Part shown: piece by piece, positions 34,852 through 44,135 of the stretch | How the letters are laid out: each line of letters starts with the position of its first letter | Position numbering within the stretch: position 1 is the stretch's first letter | From: Pseudomonadota bacterium | GTDB taxonomy: Bacteria > Pseudomonadota > Alphaproteobacteria > Rhodospirillales > Magnetospirillaceae | Direction: 5' to 3' | Length of the DNA stretch: 64,000 nucleotides | Assembly: GCA_021781575.1 (NCBI GenBank) | Contig: JAJXWP010000027.1 | Location: 1-64,000 of the forward strand | Notes under the pieces: generated by a model | Database searches by the model: none | Seen by the model: the letters and a program-made list of their open reading frames with translations, nothing else | Told to the model about the DNA's origin: nothing | Position numbers and translations under genes: made by a program

Positions 34852-35661
34852 TTACCGGCTCTTGCCGTCCAGGAGTTCGATGTCGCGCCTGGCCGAATCG
34901 GCCGCCGCCGAGTGGGGGGCGATCTCAAGTACCTTGCTCCAGGCTTGCCGGGCTTCCACGTCGTTGCCGGCCAGCCGCTTCAGGATGCCGCTTTCCAGCC
35001 AGGCATCCTGATAGTTCGGGTCGATGGAAAGGGCCTTGGCAATGTCGATCTCGGCGCCCTTGCGGTCGTCGAGGAATCGCTTGGCCGTGCCCCGGAAGGT
35101 CAGGGCGTCGACCCGGTTTGGTGCGGCCGCCAGGGCTTGGTCGAGGTCGGCCAGGGCCTCCTTGTATTTCTTCTGCTCGGCCAGGCTTTCCGCCCGGTCG
35201 ACCAGCAGGTCGGGCGCTCCGGGGACCAGGTTCAGTGCCTTGGTCTGCGCCGCGAAGGCGCGTTCCGGGTCCCCGGCCAGCAACCAGGCCTGTCCGGCCT
35301 GGGCCAGCATGCCGGCCCGCAGCTTGGCGCTCGACTGGCTCTCTGCCGCCAGATCCTCGAGGCGGCGGGCCGCTTTATCGTATTGGCGGAGCCCGACCAG
35401 GGCGATGGCGCCACAGTGGCGGGCCGCTTCGCCGCCGCCCATGCTCTCCCATGCCAGGGCTTCGTTCAACCCCTGCGACGGATCCTGCCGGGCAAGCAGC
35501 ATGCAACGCTCGTACTGGACCTCGTTCTCCACCTTGGCGGTTCCACCGGCAGCCTTGCCGTCGGCCGCCGGGGCCGCCTTGGGCGCCTGCCCGGCCTCCT
35601 TGGCGGCGGCCGGCAGAACGAAGGTCGAGGCGGCGAGCAGGAGGATAGGGATAAGGCGCAT
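34852..35661 (-). CDS. Exported TPR-repeat protein
   Basis: The 269-residue product has a signal peptide (residues 1-20, cleavage after AAA) and an Ala/Lys/Pro-rich linker, then about five tetratricopeptide repeats (GQAWLLAGDPERAFAAQTKA, ALADLDQALAAAPNRVDALT, and IDIAKALSIDPNYQDAWLES). TPR arrays mediate protein contacts; in the periplasm they often serve envelope or secretion assemblies. No specific partner can be named. It ends just upstream of the leuA leader. Confidence 0.85.
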   Translation of the reverse strand: MRLIPILLLAASTFVLPAAAKEAGQAPKAAPAADGKAAGGTAKVENEVQYERCMLLARQDPSQGLNEALAWESMGGGEAARHCGAIALVGLRQYDKAARRLEDLAAESQSSAKLRAGMLAQAGQAWLLAGDPERAFAAQTKALNLVPGAPDLLVDRAESLAEQKKYKEALADLDQALAAAPNRVDALTFRGTAKRFLDDRKGAEIDIAKALSIDPNYQDAWLESGILKRLAGNDVEARQAWSKVLEIAPHSAAADSARRDIELLDGKSR

Positions 35662-35727
35662 GATCTTGTCCGGGATCGCGATCGGACGTTACAGTCCATC
35701 GAACCGCCACCTTTTGCAAGGACCACC

Positions 35728-36615
35728 ATGGAACCGCGCCTGTTCTGCTTCGGTCTCGGCTACAGCGCTCTCGTGCTGGCCCGGCGGCTTCTGACCGAAG
35801 GCTGGACGGTCGCGGGAACCGCGCGCGAACCCGAACGGGTGGCGCAGCTGGCCGGTTTCGGCGTCGAGGCCTTTCGTTTCGACCGTGACCATCCACTGCC
35901 GGCCGAGGCCTTGCGCGGAGCCACCCATCTGCTGAGCTCGGTACCGCCCGATATCACCGGCGACCCGGTGCTCGACGCATGCACCCCCGCCATCGTCGCC
36001 GCCGGCCCGGCGCTACGATGGATCGGCTATCTCTCGACCACCGGGGTCTACGGCGACTATCGCGGCGCCTGGGTCGACGAAGGCTCGCCGTTGCGCCCTT
36101 CGGTGGACCGGGCGTGGCGCCGTGTCGCCGCGGAGACCGGCTGGCTGGACCTGCAGCGCCGGCACGGCCTGCCGGTGCAGGTCTTTCGTCTGGCCGGCAT
36201 CTACGGCCCCGGGCGCAGCGCCATCGACGACGTCAAGAACGGCACCGCCCAGAGGGTCGTCAAGCGCGGCCAGGTGTTCAGCCGCATTCATGTCGAGGAC
36301 GTGGCGGTTGTGCTGCGGGCGTCGATGGAGCGGCCCAATCCCGGTGCCATCTATAACGTCTGCGACGACGAGGCGGCCCGTCCCCAGGACGTGGTGGCCT
36401 ATGCCTGCCAGCTGCTCGGAGCCGTCCCGCCGCCCGAGGTTCCGTTCGAGCAGGCCAAGCTGTCCCCCATGGCGCAGACCTTCTGGGTCGACAACAAGCG
36501 GGTACGCAACGAGCGGATCAAGCATGAACTCGGAGTCGTGCTCCAATACCCGACCTACCGGGAGGGGCTGGGCGCCATTTTTCACCACGAAGGACACGGA
36601 GAGCGGGGAGAATGA
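35728..36615 (+). CDS. NAD-dependent epimerase/dehydratase-like SDR protein
   Basis: This 295-residue extended-SDR-like protein starts with a variant dinucleotide-binding FGLGYSALVLARRL and has LSTTGVYGDYRGAWVDE (Ser/Tyr region), FRLAGIYGPGRSAID, and FSRIHVEDVA. The classical GxxGxxG and YxxxK are not fully kept, as in YeeZ/SDR-type relatives acting on nucleotide sugars. AAGGA precedes the ATG. The last ten residues (HHEGHGERGE) come from a repeat-like sequence at 36580-36642. Confidence 0.8.
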   Translation: MEPRLFCFGLGYSALVLARRLLTEGWTVAGTAREPERVAQLAGFGVEAFRFDRDHPLPAEALRGATHLLSSVPPDITGDPVLDACTPAIVAAGPALRWIGYLSTTGVYGDYRGAWVDEGSPLRPSVDRAWRRVAAETGWLDLQRRHGLPVQVFRLAGIYGPGRSAIDDVKNGTAQRVVKRGQVFSRIHVEDVAVVLRASMERPNPGAIYNVCDDEAARPQDVVAYACQLLGAVPPPEVPFEQAKLSPMAQTFWVDNKRVRNERIKHELGVVLQYPTYREGLGAIFHHEGHGERGE

Positions 36616-36642
36616 CAGGTTTCCTCCCTGTGTGCTCGGTGA
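36580..36642. repeat. Short dispersed-repeat-like sequence at the end of the SDR gene
   Basis: The stretch contains TTCACCACGAAGGACACGGA and, 20 bases later, an imperfect inverted counterpart (TGTGTGCTCGGTG). Such CACGAAGGACACGGAG units occur as dispersed repeats in many bacterial genomes. It forms the 3' end of the SDR gene and part of the gap to the convergent hydrolase gene. Only one copy is in the window, so the repeat nature rests on recognition. Confidence 0.4.
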
Positions 36643-36657
36643 GGCCCGCGGCGACGG

Positions 36658-37446
36658 TCAGCCTTCGATCTTGCGCAGCAGGTCCTCCAGCACGCTCAGC
36701 ATTCGTTCGATATCCTCGGGTTCGCTCAGCCGGTGGCCGGCGGATTTGGCCAGAATCACCTCCACATCGGCCGACGCCAGGTGGTCCTGCAGGCGCAACG
36801 CCGTCTGCCAGGGCACGCTGCCGTCCTGCTGGCCGTGGATCAGGCGTACCGGGCAGGAAAGGTGGATCGGCCCGTGCAACAGCAGGTGCTGGCGGCCGTC
36901 CTCGATCAGCTGACGGGTGATGGGGTAGGGGTCCCCGCCTTCATACTCATCGATCATCACCTTGCCTCCGGTGAGCAGGGTGCGCTTCTGCTCGGCGTCG
37001 AACGCCTGGAACAGCAGCTCCTCGGTGAAATCGGGGGCGGCCGCCAAGCCGAGCAGGCCGGCGACGCGGCCGCGGCGCTCGAGCGCCGCCAGCAGCATCA
37101 GCCAGCCGCCCATGCTGGAGCCGACCAACAGCTGGGGGCCTTCGGTCAAGGCATCGAGGACGGCGACGGCATCGGCCGCCCAGCGGCCGATGCAGCCGTC
37201 TTCGAAGCGGCCCGAACTGGCGCCATGGCCGAAGGCGTCGAAGCGGACGAAGGCCTGGCCGCGCCGTCGGCAGAAGTCTTCGACGGCCAGGGCCTTGCCG
37301 CCGGTCATGTCCGACATGAAGCCGTGGAGGAACACCACTCCGGGGTTTTTCCCGGCAAGCCTGTGGTAAGCGATTGTGGTGCCGTCGCCCCGTGGTAATA
37401 TCCCGCCCGTTTCGCTGGGCGATGCCGTTCCGGCGTGTTCGTTCAT
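36658..37446 (-). CDS. Alpha/beta hydrolase
   Basis: This 262-residue alpha/beta-fold hydrolase shows the HG oxyanion motif VVFLHGFMSDMTGGKA, FDAFGHGASSG, the nucleophile elbow LLVGSSMGGWLML (Ser near residue 115), RLIHGQQDGSVPW with the acid Asp, and the C-terminal His in SAGHRLSEPEDIE. It resembles the YqiA/abhydrolase group acting on small esters or palmitoyl-type thioesters. The start could also be 9 or 36 bases upstream. It is divergent from the glycosyltransferase gene. Confidence 0.85.
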   Translation of the reverse strand: MNEHAGTASPSETGGILPRGDGTTIAYHRLAGKNPGVVFLHGFMSDMTGGKALAVEDFCRRRGQAFVRFDAFGHGASSGRFEDGCIGRWAADAVAVLDALTEGPQLLVGSSMGGWLMLLAALERRGRVAGLLGLAAAPDFTEELLFQAFDAEQKRTLLTGGKVMIDEYEGGDPYPITRQLIEDGRQHLLLHGPIHLSCPVRLIHGQQDGSVPWQTALRLQDHLASADVEVILAKSAGHRLSEPEDIERMLSVLEDLLRKIEG

Positions 37447-37480
37447 GTCCTTCATCCCCGTCAAGTCGTCACATTCAGGC

Positions 37481-38686
37481 ATGGTCTCAGAAGATCGCGG
37501 TCCAACTTTCCACCCGAAGCCGAACGGCCGCCCGCCCGTCGTACTGCAGGTCTTGCCCTCGCTGGTGACGGGCGGCGTCGAGCGCGGGACCATCGACATG
37601 GCGCTGGCTTTGGCCGAGGCCGGCTGGGTGCCGCTGGTCGCGTCCAGTGGCGGCCATATGGTGCGCGAGCTCGACCGTGCTGGAGTGAAGCATATCCAGC
37701 TGCCGGTGCAGAGCAAGAACCCCTTGGTCATGCGCGCCAACATCGGCCGCCTGGAAGAGGTCATCCGACAGTACGGCGTCGATATCCTGCATGCCCGTTC
37801 GCGGGCTCCGGCCTGGAGCGCATTCTATGCTGCGGAACGCACCGGCACCCACTTTCTCACTACCTTCCACGGGACCTACAACGGCGGGCTGATGGGCTTG
37901 AAGACCGCCTACAACGCCATCATGACCCGGGGCGAGCGGGTCATCGCCATCAGCCAATTCATCGGCGACCACATTCAGGCCGTCTACAGGACCGATCCGC
38001 GTAAGATCAGGGTGGTTCACCGCGGCATCGATCTCGACAAATTCGATCCGGCGCGAGTCAGCCAGGAACGCATCATTCAACTGGCCCAGCGCTGGCGCCT
38101 GCCTGATGGCTGCCCGGTGGTCATGCTGCCCGGCCGGCTGACCCGTTGGAAGGGTCAGAAGGTGTTGATCGAGGCGCTGGCCGTGCTCGGCCGACGCGAC
38201 CTGCGCTGCCTTCTGGTCGGCTCCGACCAGGGACGTACCGCCTATACCGAGGAATTGCAGGCCCAGATCGAGCGGCGCGGACTGACCGACGTGGTGCACA
38301 TCCTTGGCGACTGCAACGACATGCCGGCGGCCTATATGCTGACCGACGTGGTGGTTTCGGCTTCGACAGACCCCGAGGCCTTTGGCCGGGTCATCGTCGA
38401 GGCGCAGGCCATGGGCAGGCCGGTGGTGGCCACCGACAACGGGGCCGGGCGCGAGAACGTCCTCGACGGGCAGACCGGCCTGCTGGTGCCGCCCGATGAC
38501 GCGGCGGCGATGGCCCTGGCGCTCGACCGGATTCTCGCCATTGGGGCGGAGGAGCGGGAATTGCGGGCAGCCGTCGCCATCAGGTTTGCGCGCGAGAACT
38601 TTTCGCGCCAGCTTATGTGCGCCCGTACCCTCGGCGTCTATCGCGAGGTGCTGGGGCTGCAGCCGGATGGAGACGACGGGGCGTGA
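37481..38686 (+). CDS. Glycosyltransferase family 4 protein
   Basis: This 401-residue GT-B enzyme of family GT4 has LPSLVTGGVERGTIDMA in the N-terminal domain, HARSRAPAWSA, VHRGIDLDKFDP, PGRLTRWKGQK and the C-terminal E-x7-E motif in DPEAFGRVIVEAQAMG. It probably transfers a sugar in lipopolysaccharide or exopolysaccharide synthesis. The ATG at 37481 was preferred to one at 37445; neither has a strong Shine-Dalgarno sequence. The next glycosyltransferase overlaps its stop (GTGA). Confidence 0.88.
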   Translation: MVSEDRGPTFHPKPNGRPPVVLQVLPSLVTGGVERGTIDMALALAEAGWVPLVASSGGHMVRELDRAGVKHIQLPVQSKNPLVMRANIGRLEEVIRQYGVDILHARSRAPAWSAFYAAERTGTHFLTTFHGTYNGGLMGLKTAYNAIMTRGERVIAISQFIGDHIQAVYRTDPRKIRVVHRGIDLDKFDPARVSQERIIQLAQRWRLPDGCPVVMLPGRLTRWKGQKVLIEALAVLGRRDLRCLLVGSDQGRTAYTEELQAQIERRGLTDVVHILGDCNDMPAAYMLTDVVVSASTDPEAFGRVIVEAQAMGRPVVATDNGAGRENVLDGQTGLLVPPDDAAAMALALDRILAIGAEERELRAAVAIRFARENFSRQLMCARTLGVYREVLGLQPDGDDGA

Positions 38687-39636
38687 GCGCGGACAAGCGC
38701 ATCATGGTGATAAAGCTTTCGGCACTGGGTGATTTCGTCCAGGCCATGGGGCCCTTCGCCGCGATTCGCCAGCATCATCCCGATGCCCGCATCACCCTGC
38801 TGACCACCAAGCCTTACAGTGCGCTGGCCGAGGCCAGCCCTTATTTCGACGAGGTGTGGATCGACACCCGGCCCAAGCCTTGGCAGGTCTCGGCTTTCAT
38901 GGGTTTGCGCAAATTGCTGCGCTCGGTGAAATTCGACATGGTCTACGACCTGCAGACTTCGGACCGCAGTTCGAGCTATTTCCATATCATGGGGGATCCG
39001 CCCTGGTCGGGAATCGCCAGCGGCTGTTCCCATCCGCATGCCAATCCCGACCGCGATGCCATGCATACCATCGAGCGGCAGGCCGAACAGCTGGCCATGG
39101 CGGGGATCCCGGCCACCCCGCCGGCCGATCTGTCCTGGGCCAAGGCCGATCTGGCACGGTTCGACCTGCCCGGGCGCTTCGTCCTGATGGTGACCGGTGG
39201 GGCGCCGCACCGCCTGGCCAAACGGTGGCCGGCCGACCGATTCGGGGCCTTGGCCAACCGTCTGGCGGCCCAAGGCGTCGTCAGCCTGCTGCTGGGGACC
39301 GGCCACGATGCCGAGCAGATCGACGCCGTGCTGGCCGCTTGCCCCGGGGCCCGCTCGCTGTCCGACCTGACCAGTTTCACCGATATCGTCGCCATAGCCC
39401 GGCAAGCCCTCGGCGCGGTCGGCAACGACACCGGGCCGATGCATCTGATCGCCGCCGCCGGCTGTCCTGCGGCCGTGCTGTTCTCGGCCGATTCCGATCC
39501 GGGTCTCTGCGCCCCCCGCGGCCGCGTCACAGTCCTTCGCCAGGACGACCTGGCCGACCTGGAGGTGGACGCGGTGATGGCCGCTCTTGCCGAGGGCCCG
39601 GCGGCGCTGCGCGATCGGCCGCCGGCTCTGGCCTGA
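38683..39636 (+). CDS. Glycosyltransferase family 9 (heptosyltransferase-like)
   Basis: This 317-residue GT9 protein has the family start IMVIKLSALGDFVQAMGPFAAIR, VYDLQTSDRSS, the sugar-nucleotide region TGGAPHRLAKRWPADRF and VGNDTGPMHLIAAAGCP. GT9 enzymes use ADP-heptose and build the LPS inner core, and hldE in this window makes that donor. The GTG at 38683 overlaps the GT4 stop; an ATG at 38704 is the alternative. Confidence 0.88.
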   Translation: MSADKRIMVIKLSALGDFVQAMGPFAAIRQHHPDARITLLTTKPYSALAEASPYFDEVWIDTRPKPWQVSAFMGLRKLLRSVKFDMVYDLQTSDRSSSYFHIMGDPPWSGIASGCSHPHANPDRDAMHTIERQAEQLAMAGIPATPPADLSWAKADLARFDLPGRFVLMVTGGAPHRLAKRWPADRFGALANRLAAQGVVSLLLGTGHDAEQIDAVLAACPGARSLSDLTSFTDIVAIARQALGAVGNDTGPMHLIAAAGCPAAVLFSADSDPGLCAPRGRVTVLRQDDLADLEVDAVMAALAEGPAALRDRPPALA

Positions 39637-39709
39637 CGGCGGCTTGACTTGACGGCGAATCCGCTTAATGTCCTCGCTCTCCCACGCTGGTAAACGAGCG
39701 CAGAATTCC

Positions 39710-41626
39710 ATGGTTGCCATTACCTTGCCCGACGGTAGCGTGCGGCGCTACGAAGGCCCGGTCTCGGGGGCCGACATCGCCCGCGACATCGGCCCCGGCC
39801 TCGCCAAATCGGCATTGGCCGTGCGTATCGACGGCCAGATGAAGGACCTGGCGACGGTCATCGCCACCGACGCGAAGGTGGGCATCGTCACCCATCGCGA
39901 TCCGGACGCCCTGGAACTTTTGCGCCACGACGCCGCCCATGTCATGGCCGAGGCGGTCAAGGAACTCTACCCCGAGACCCAGGTGACCATCGGCCCGGCC
40001 ATCGAAAACGGCTTCTATTACGACTTCGCCCGCTCGACCCCGTTCACCCCCGAGGACCTGGAAAAGATCGAGCAGCGCATGCGCGATATCGTCGCCCGCG
40101 ACGAGCCGATCCGTCGCGAGGAGATGGAACGCGATGCGGCCGTGCAGTTCTTCTCCGACATGGGCGAGAAGTATAAGGCCGAGATCATCGAATCCATTCC
40201 CACCAACCAGGCCATCAGCCTTTACCGCCAGGGCGGCTTCATCGACCTGTGCCGCGGTCCGCATCTGCCGTCGACGGCCAAGCTGGGCAAGGCCTTCAAG
40301 CTGATGAAGGTGGCCGGCGCCTATTGGCGCGGCGACGCCCGCAACGAGATGCTGCAACGCATCTACGGCACGGCATGGTTCGACGAGAAGGACCTCAAGG
40401 CCTATCTCACCATGCTGGAGGAGGCGGAAAAGCGCGATCACCGGCGCCTGGGCCGCGAGATGGGGCTGTTTCACCAGCAGGAGGAGGCGGTGGGCGCCGT
40501 CTTCTGGCATCCCAACGGCTGGACCTTGTGGCGCACCGTCGAGGGGTATATCCGCCGCAGATTGGACAGGAACGGCTATGTCGAGGTGAAGACGCCGCAA
40601 CTGGTCGACCGGTCGTTGTGGGAGGCGTCGGGCCACTGGGAAAAGTTCGGCAGTAATATGTTCACCGTGCATACGCCGGACGAACGGACCCTGGCCATCA
40701 AGCCGATGAACTGCCCCTGCCACGTGCAGATTTTCCGTACCGGCATCAAGAGCTATCGCGACCTGCCGTTGCGCATGGCGGAGTTCGGCTCCTGCCACCG
40801 CTACGAACCGTCGGGCGCCATGCACGGCATCATGCGGGTTCGCGCCTTCACCCAGGACGACGCCCACATCTTCTGCACCGAAGACCAGATCACCTCGGAA
40901 ACGGTGGCGTTCTGCGAACTGCTGAAACAGGTGTACGGCGATTTCGGTTTCGATGACGTGCGGGTGAAATTCTCCGATCGTCCGGAAAAGCGGGCCGGGT
41001 CCGACGCCATCTGGGACAAAGCCGAGAACGCCCTTCTCGAGGCGGCCCAGGCCGCCGGCCTGGAGATGACCCGCAATCCGGGTGAAGGGGCCTTCTATGG
41101 GCCGAAGCTCGAATTCGTCCTGCGCGACGCCATCGGGCGCGACTGGCAATGCGGCACCCTGCAGGTGGACTTCGTCCTGCCTGAGCGGCTCGACGCCCAT
41201 TACATCGCCGAAGATGGCCAGAAGACCCGCCCGGTCATGTTGCATCGGGCCATTCTCGGCTCGTTCGAGCGGTTCCTCGGCATCCTCATCGAGCATTTCG
41301 CCGGCCGCTTCCCGTTGTGGCTGGCGCCGGTGCAGGTGGTGGTGGCGACCATCACCAACGAGGCCGATGATTACGCAAGGGGTGTCCTGGCCAAGCTGAA
41401 GGCCGCCGGATTGCGCGCCGACTCTGATCTGAGAAACGAGAAAATCAACTACAAGGTGCGCGAACACTCGTTGGCCAAGGTTCCGGTGCTGCTCGTCGTC
41501 GGCAAGCGCGAAGGCGAAACATCTACGGTGGCGGTACGCCGCTTGGGGGGCACCACCCAAGAAATTCTTGCGCTGGATGATGCTGTTGTTAAACTGACCA
41601 ACGAGGCTTCCGTTCCAGGAGCCTGA
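39710..41626 (+). CDS. thrS: Threonyl-tRNA synthetase
   Basis: This 638-residue class II synthetase has an N-terminal TGS domain (residues 1-62), an editing domain with [10 protein letters not shown] and the CRGPHLPST site, the catalytic core with the zinc ligand [25 protein letters not shown] and [10 protein letters not shown], and a C-terminal anticodon-binding domain. It is full length. It starts 73 bp after the GT9 gene and lies upstream of infC, as in many bacteria. Confidence 0.98.
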   Translation: MVAITLPDGSVRRYEGPVSGADIARDIGPGLAKSALAVRIDGQMKDLATVIATDAKVGIVTHRDPDALELLRHDAAHVMAEAVKELYPETQVTIGPAIENGFYYDFARSTPFTPEDLEKIEQRMRDIVARDEPIRREEMERDAAVQFFSDMGEKYKAEIIESIPTNQAISLYRQGGFIDLCRGPHLPSTAKLGKAFKLMKVAGAYWRGDARNEMLQRIYGTAWFDEKDLKAYLTMLEEAEKRDHRRLGREMGLFHQQEEAVGAVFWHPNGWTLWRTVEGYIRRRLDRNGYVEVKTPQLVDRSLWEASGHWEKFGSNMFTVHTPDERTLAIKPMNCPCHVQIFRTGIKSYRDLPLRMAEFGSCHRYEPSGAMHGIMRVRAFTQDDAHIFCTEDQITSETVAFCELLKQVYGDFGFDDVRVKFSDRPEKRAGSDAIWDKAENALLEAAQAAGLEMTRNPGEGAFYGPKLEFVLRDAIGRDWQCGTLQVDFVLPERLDAHYIAEDGQKTRPVMLHRAILGSFERFLGILIEHFAGRFPLWLAPVQVVVATITNEADDYARGVLAKLKAAGLRADSDLRNEKINYKVREHSLAKVPVLLVVGKREGETSTVAVRRLGGTTQEILALDDAVVKLTNEASVPGA

Positions 41627-41695
41627 AATCGGGCGCGTGGGCCGCTGGGGGCGCAACGCGCCTGTTCCATATCAACGAGACAAAGGAGAGTTTTC

Positions 41696-42232
41696 ATAGC
41701 CAAGCCGCCTGCCCCCGCGCCGAAAGACCAAGACGGTCCGCGCGTAAACACTGAGATCGATGCTCGCACCATCCGGCTGATTGATGCCGACGGGGAAATG
41801 GTCGGGGTCGTCACCACCCGTGAAGGCCTTGAAATGGCGGCCGAAGTCGGCCTCGACCTGGTCGAGGTGTCGCCGAATGCCGAGCCGCCCGTCTGCAAGA
41901 TCCTCGACTATGGCAAATACAAGTACGAAGCCCAGAAAAAGAAGGCTGAGGCTCGGAAAAAGCAGAAGGTGATCGAGGTCAAGGAGATCAAGCTCCGCCC
42001 GAACATCGACGACAACGACTATGACGTGAAGATGCGCGCCATGCGCAAGTTCCTGACGGAAGGCGACAAGGTCAAGGTGACGTTGCGGTTCCGCGGACGC
42101 GAGATGGCGCACCAGGATCTCGGCATGAAGGTTCTCGACCGGGTGCGCGAGCAACTGGACGATCTGGCCAAGGTCGAACAGATTCCGAAAATGGAAGGCC
42201 GGCAGATGGTCATGGTGATGGCGCCGCGTTAG
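41696..42232 (+). CDS. infC: Translation initiation factor IF-3, ATA start
   Basis: This 178-residue IF-3 has the N-domain ([50 protein letters not shown]) and C-domain ([33 protein letters not shown]). The start is read as ATA at 41696: it is in frame, the strong AAAGGAGAG lies 5-6 bases upstream, and it gives the usual length. The first in-frame ATG (41798) would remove 34 residues of the N-domain. Unusual AUU/AUA/AUC starts are known for infC and allow IF-3 to repress its own synthesis. Confidence 0.95.
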   Translation: MAKPPAPAPKDQDGPRVNTEIDARTIRLIDADGEMVGVVTTREGLEMAAEVGLDLVEVSPNAEPPVCKILDYGKYKYEAQKKKAEARKKQKVIEVKEIKLRPNIDDNDYDVKMRAMRKFLTEGDKVKVTLRFRGREMAHQDLGMKVLDRVREQLDDLAKVEQIPKMEGRQMVMVMAPR

Positions 42233-42247
42233 GCTGGCGCCGCCCCT

Positions 42248-43198
42248 TCAGCCGATCGTCAGCACGATCTTGCCGCGCACGTGCCGGGCGCGATTGCGTT
42301 CCTGCGCCTGGGCGGCTTCGCCCAGTGCCAGCACTTCATAGGCCGGCGCCTTGACCTTGCCCGCTTCGACCAGGGCGGCCAGTTCGCGCAATTGTCCGCC
42401 ATTGGGCGCGACGAATACGTAAGCCGCCCGGACTCCCAGCTTTTCCGCCAGGCTCTGGTCCGGCCGGTCGACGATCGAGACCAGGATGCCGCCCTTTTGC
42501 ACCACCGGCCAGCTGTCGGCCTGGGTCTGCCCGCCCACCGCATCGAACACTACATCGACGCCCTCGGGCGCCAGCCGCCGTACCGCCCCGGCGAACGGCT
42601 CGGCGACATAATCGATGGCTTCGTCGGCGCCCAGGCTGCGCACATAGTCGTGGTTCTCGGCCCGCGCCGTTGTCAGGACGCGGGCGCCCCGCACTTTCGC
42701 CAGTTGGATGGCCAGGCTGCCGATGCCGCCTGCTCCGGCGTGGATCAGTGCCGTCTGCCCGGCCCGCAACCCGGCCGCCTCGAACAGCACCTGCCACGAG
42801 GTCAGGCCGACCAGTGGCAGTGCGGCCGCCGCTTCCAGCGGGAGGTTGCGCGGCGCCGCGGCCACCGCCTCGGCCGGCATGGTCACGTATTCGGCGTAGG
42901 TGCCCCATTGAATCTCCGGCTTGCGGCAATAGGCGTAGACGGCGTCGCCCGGCCGGAAGCCGGTCACGCCCTCGCCCAGGCTGGCGACGGTGCCGGCGGC
43001 ATCCCAGCCGAGAATCAGTGGGAAGCGGTGGGGGAAGGCCTTGGCCAGATAGCCTTCGCGGATCTTCCATTCCACCGGATTGACGCTGGTCGCCGCCAGT
43101 TTGATCAGCACCTCGCCAGCTCCCGGAACCGGTGTCGGCAGTTCGGCCCAATGCAGTTTGTCGGCTCCGCCGAATTCGTCGATGACCAGGGCTTTCAT
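42248..43198 (-). CDS. Zinc-independent MDR-family quinone oxidoreductase-like protein
   Basis: This 316-residue medium-chain reductase has the fold marks GWDAAGTVASLGEGVTGFRPGDAVYAY, LVGLTSWQVLFEAAGLRAGQTALIHAGAGGIGSLAIQLAK (NADPH site) and VFDAVGG. The zinc ligands of true alcohol dehydrogenases are absent, so it is probably an NADPH:quinone or enone reductase. GGGGGAG precedes the ATG. It is transcribed against infC and rpmI and separates genes that usually form one operon. Confidence 0.88.
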   Translation of the reverse strand: MKALVIDEFGGADKLHWAELPTPVPGAGEVLIKLAATSVNPVEWKIREGYLAKAFPHRFPLILGWDAAGTVASLGEGVTGFRPGDAVYAYCRKPEIQWGTYAEYVTMPAEAVAAAPRNLPLEAAAALPLVGLTSWQVLFEAAGLRAGQTALIHAGAGGIGSLAIQLAKVRGARVLTTARAENHDYVRSLGADEAIDYVAEPFAGAVRRLAPEGVDVVFDAVGGQTQADSWPVVQKGGILVSIVDRPDQSLAEKLGVRAAYVFVAPNGGQLRELAALVEAGKVKAPAYEVLALGEAAQAQERNRARHVRGKIVLTIG

Positions 43199-43283
43199 CG
43201 CGGCTCCCCCACTGGTTGCGGACCCGTTCATTAGATGGGTCGGAACAGTCGCCTGTCCAGTCCGCAAAGGCCGCGCCGAATTC

Positions 43284-43312
43284 TTGCAAATCCGCCGGGG
43301 CACGTTTATAAC
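43284..43312 (+). promoter_or_regulatory. Sigma-70-type promoter for rpmI-rplT
   Basis: TTGCAA (43284-43289) and TATAAC (43307-43312) are 17 bp apart, close to the consensus, about 90 bp upstream of rpmI. Its presence fits the separation of rpmI-rplT from infC by an oppositely oriented gene. Confidence 0.65.
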
Positions 43313-43325
43313 CTGCGCTTCCATC

Positions 43326-43363
43326 GGGTGCCACGAGGCCTGTAAGGGCATGCCTCGGCGCCC
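43326..43363 (+). promoter_or_regulatory. Candidate ribosomal-protein leader hairpin before rpmI
   Basis: GGGTGC-CA-CGAGGC pairs with GCCTCGGCGCCC, giving two 6-bp helices with a two-base bulge, 38 bp before the rpmI ATG and just after the promoter. L20 is known to repress rpmI-rplT by binding leader RNA in several bacteria, and this hairpin is a candidate site. No direct evidence from sequence alone. Confidence 0.4.
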
Positions 43364-43400
43364 ATGAATCGCTCACTCTCACTTTTGCAAGGAAGCGAAA

Positions 43401-43604
43401 ATGCCCAAAATGAAGACCAAGAGTTCGGCCAAGAAGCGGTTCCGGCTCACCGGCACCGGCAAGGTCCGGGCCAATGTGGCGTTCAAGCGCCATTGCCTCT
43501 CGGCCAAGACGTCGAAGATGAAGCGCCAGGCCCGCGGCACGTTCATCGTCGCCGAGGTCGACACGCCGAACGTCAAGAAATTCTATCTGCCGTACGGAGT
43601 GTAA
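43401..43604 (+). CDS. rpmI: 50S ribosomal protein L35
   Basis: The 67-residue basic protein is a full-length L35: [21 protein letters not shown] at the start, [14 protein letters not shown] and an end with [17 protein letters not shown] precedes the ATG. The rplT start is 3 bp after its stop, so the two are co-translated. Confidence 0.98.
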   Translation: MPKMKTKSSAKKRFRLTGTGKVRANVAFKRHCLSAKTSKMKRQARGTFIVAEVDTPNVKKFYLPYGV

Positions 43605-43607
43605 GCC

Positions 43608-43970
43608 ATGGCGCGCGTCAAGCGGGGCGTCACCACGCACGCCCGTCACCGTAAGATTCTGAAGCTGGCCAAGGGCTATCGCGGCCGCGCCAGCACCAAT
43701 TTCCGCATTGCCGTCGAGAAGGTCGAGAAGGGGCTGGCCTATGCCTATCGCGACCGCCGGACGAAGAAGCGCAATTTCCGCGCATTGTGGATCCAGCGCA
43801 TCAATGCCGGCGCCCGGCTGCACGGGCTCACCTACAGCCGCTTCATCAGCGGCCTGAAGAAGGCCGGGATCGAGCTTGACCGCAAGGTGCTGTCCGACAT
43901 CGCGACGCGCGAGCCGGAAACCTTCAAGTCGCTCGTCGCTCAGGCTGCCCAGGCCCTCAGGGCGGCCTGA
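43608..43970 (+). CDS. rplT: 50S ribosomal protein L20
   Basis: The 120-residue product is a full-length L20, binding 23S rRNA early in 50S assembly: [52 protein letters not shown] and [16 protein letters not shown]. It is followed by a clear terminator. In other bacteria it regulates its own operon. Confidence 0.98.
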   Translation: MARVKRGVTTHARHRKILKLAKGYRGRASTNFRIAVEKVEKGLAYAYRDRRTKKRNFRALWIQRINAGARLHGLTYSRFISGLKKAGIELDRKVLSDIATREPETFKSLVAQAAQALRAA

Positions 43971-43995
43971 GAAGACCGCTGGCAAATGTCTGATA

Positions 43996-44025
43996 AGGGG
44001 GCTGTCGTCGGGCGGCCCCCTTTTC
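43996..44025 (+). terminator. Rho-independent terminator after rplT
   Basis: GGGGGC (43997-44002) pairs with GCCCCC (44015-44020) around a 12-base loop and is followed by TTTTCTCATT. It lies 26 bp after the rplT stop and ends the rpmI-rplT transcript, so pheS probably has its own promoter or depends on read-through. Confidence 0.8.
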
Positions 44026-44060
44026 TCATTGTCCAGGGCGTCGCGGGTCATGCCCTCCAC

Positions 44061-44120
44061 CGTCATCTCCGGGCCTGACCCGGGGATCCATGGATTGCCG
44101 GGTCAGGCCCGGCAATGACG
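44061..44120. repeat. 60-bp intergenic palindrome abutting pheS
   Basis: CGTCATCTCCGGGCCTGACC...ATCCA and TGGAT...GGTCAGGCCCGGCAATGACG are 30-base arms that match except for a few positions, forming a near-perfect palindrome. It is the well-known alphaproteobacterial intergenic type (CCGGGTCAGGCCCGG). It ends 15 bp before the pheS start and covers an in-frame ATG at 44115. Confidence 0.85.
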
Positions 44121-44135
44121 AAACAGAAGGTGATG

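Noticed and set aside
39665-41656. 663-codon minus-strand frame opposite thrS
   Set aside because: It is a shadow of thrS; the thrS motifs are full length and conserved on the plus strand.
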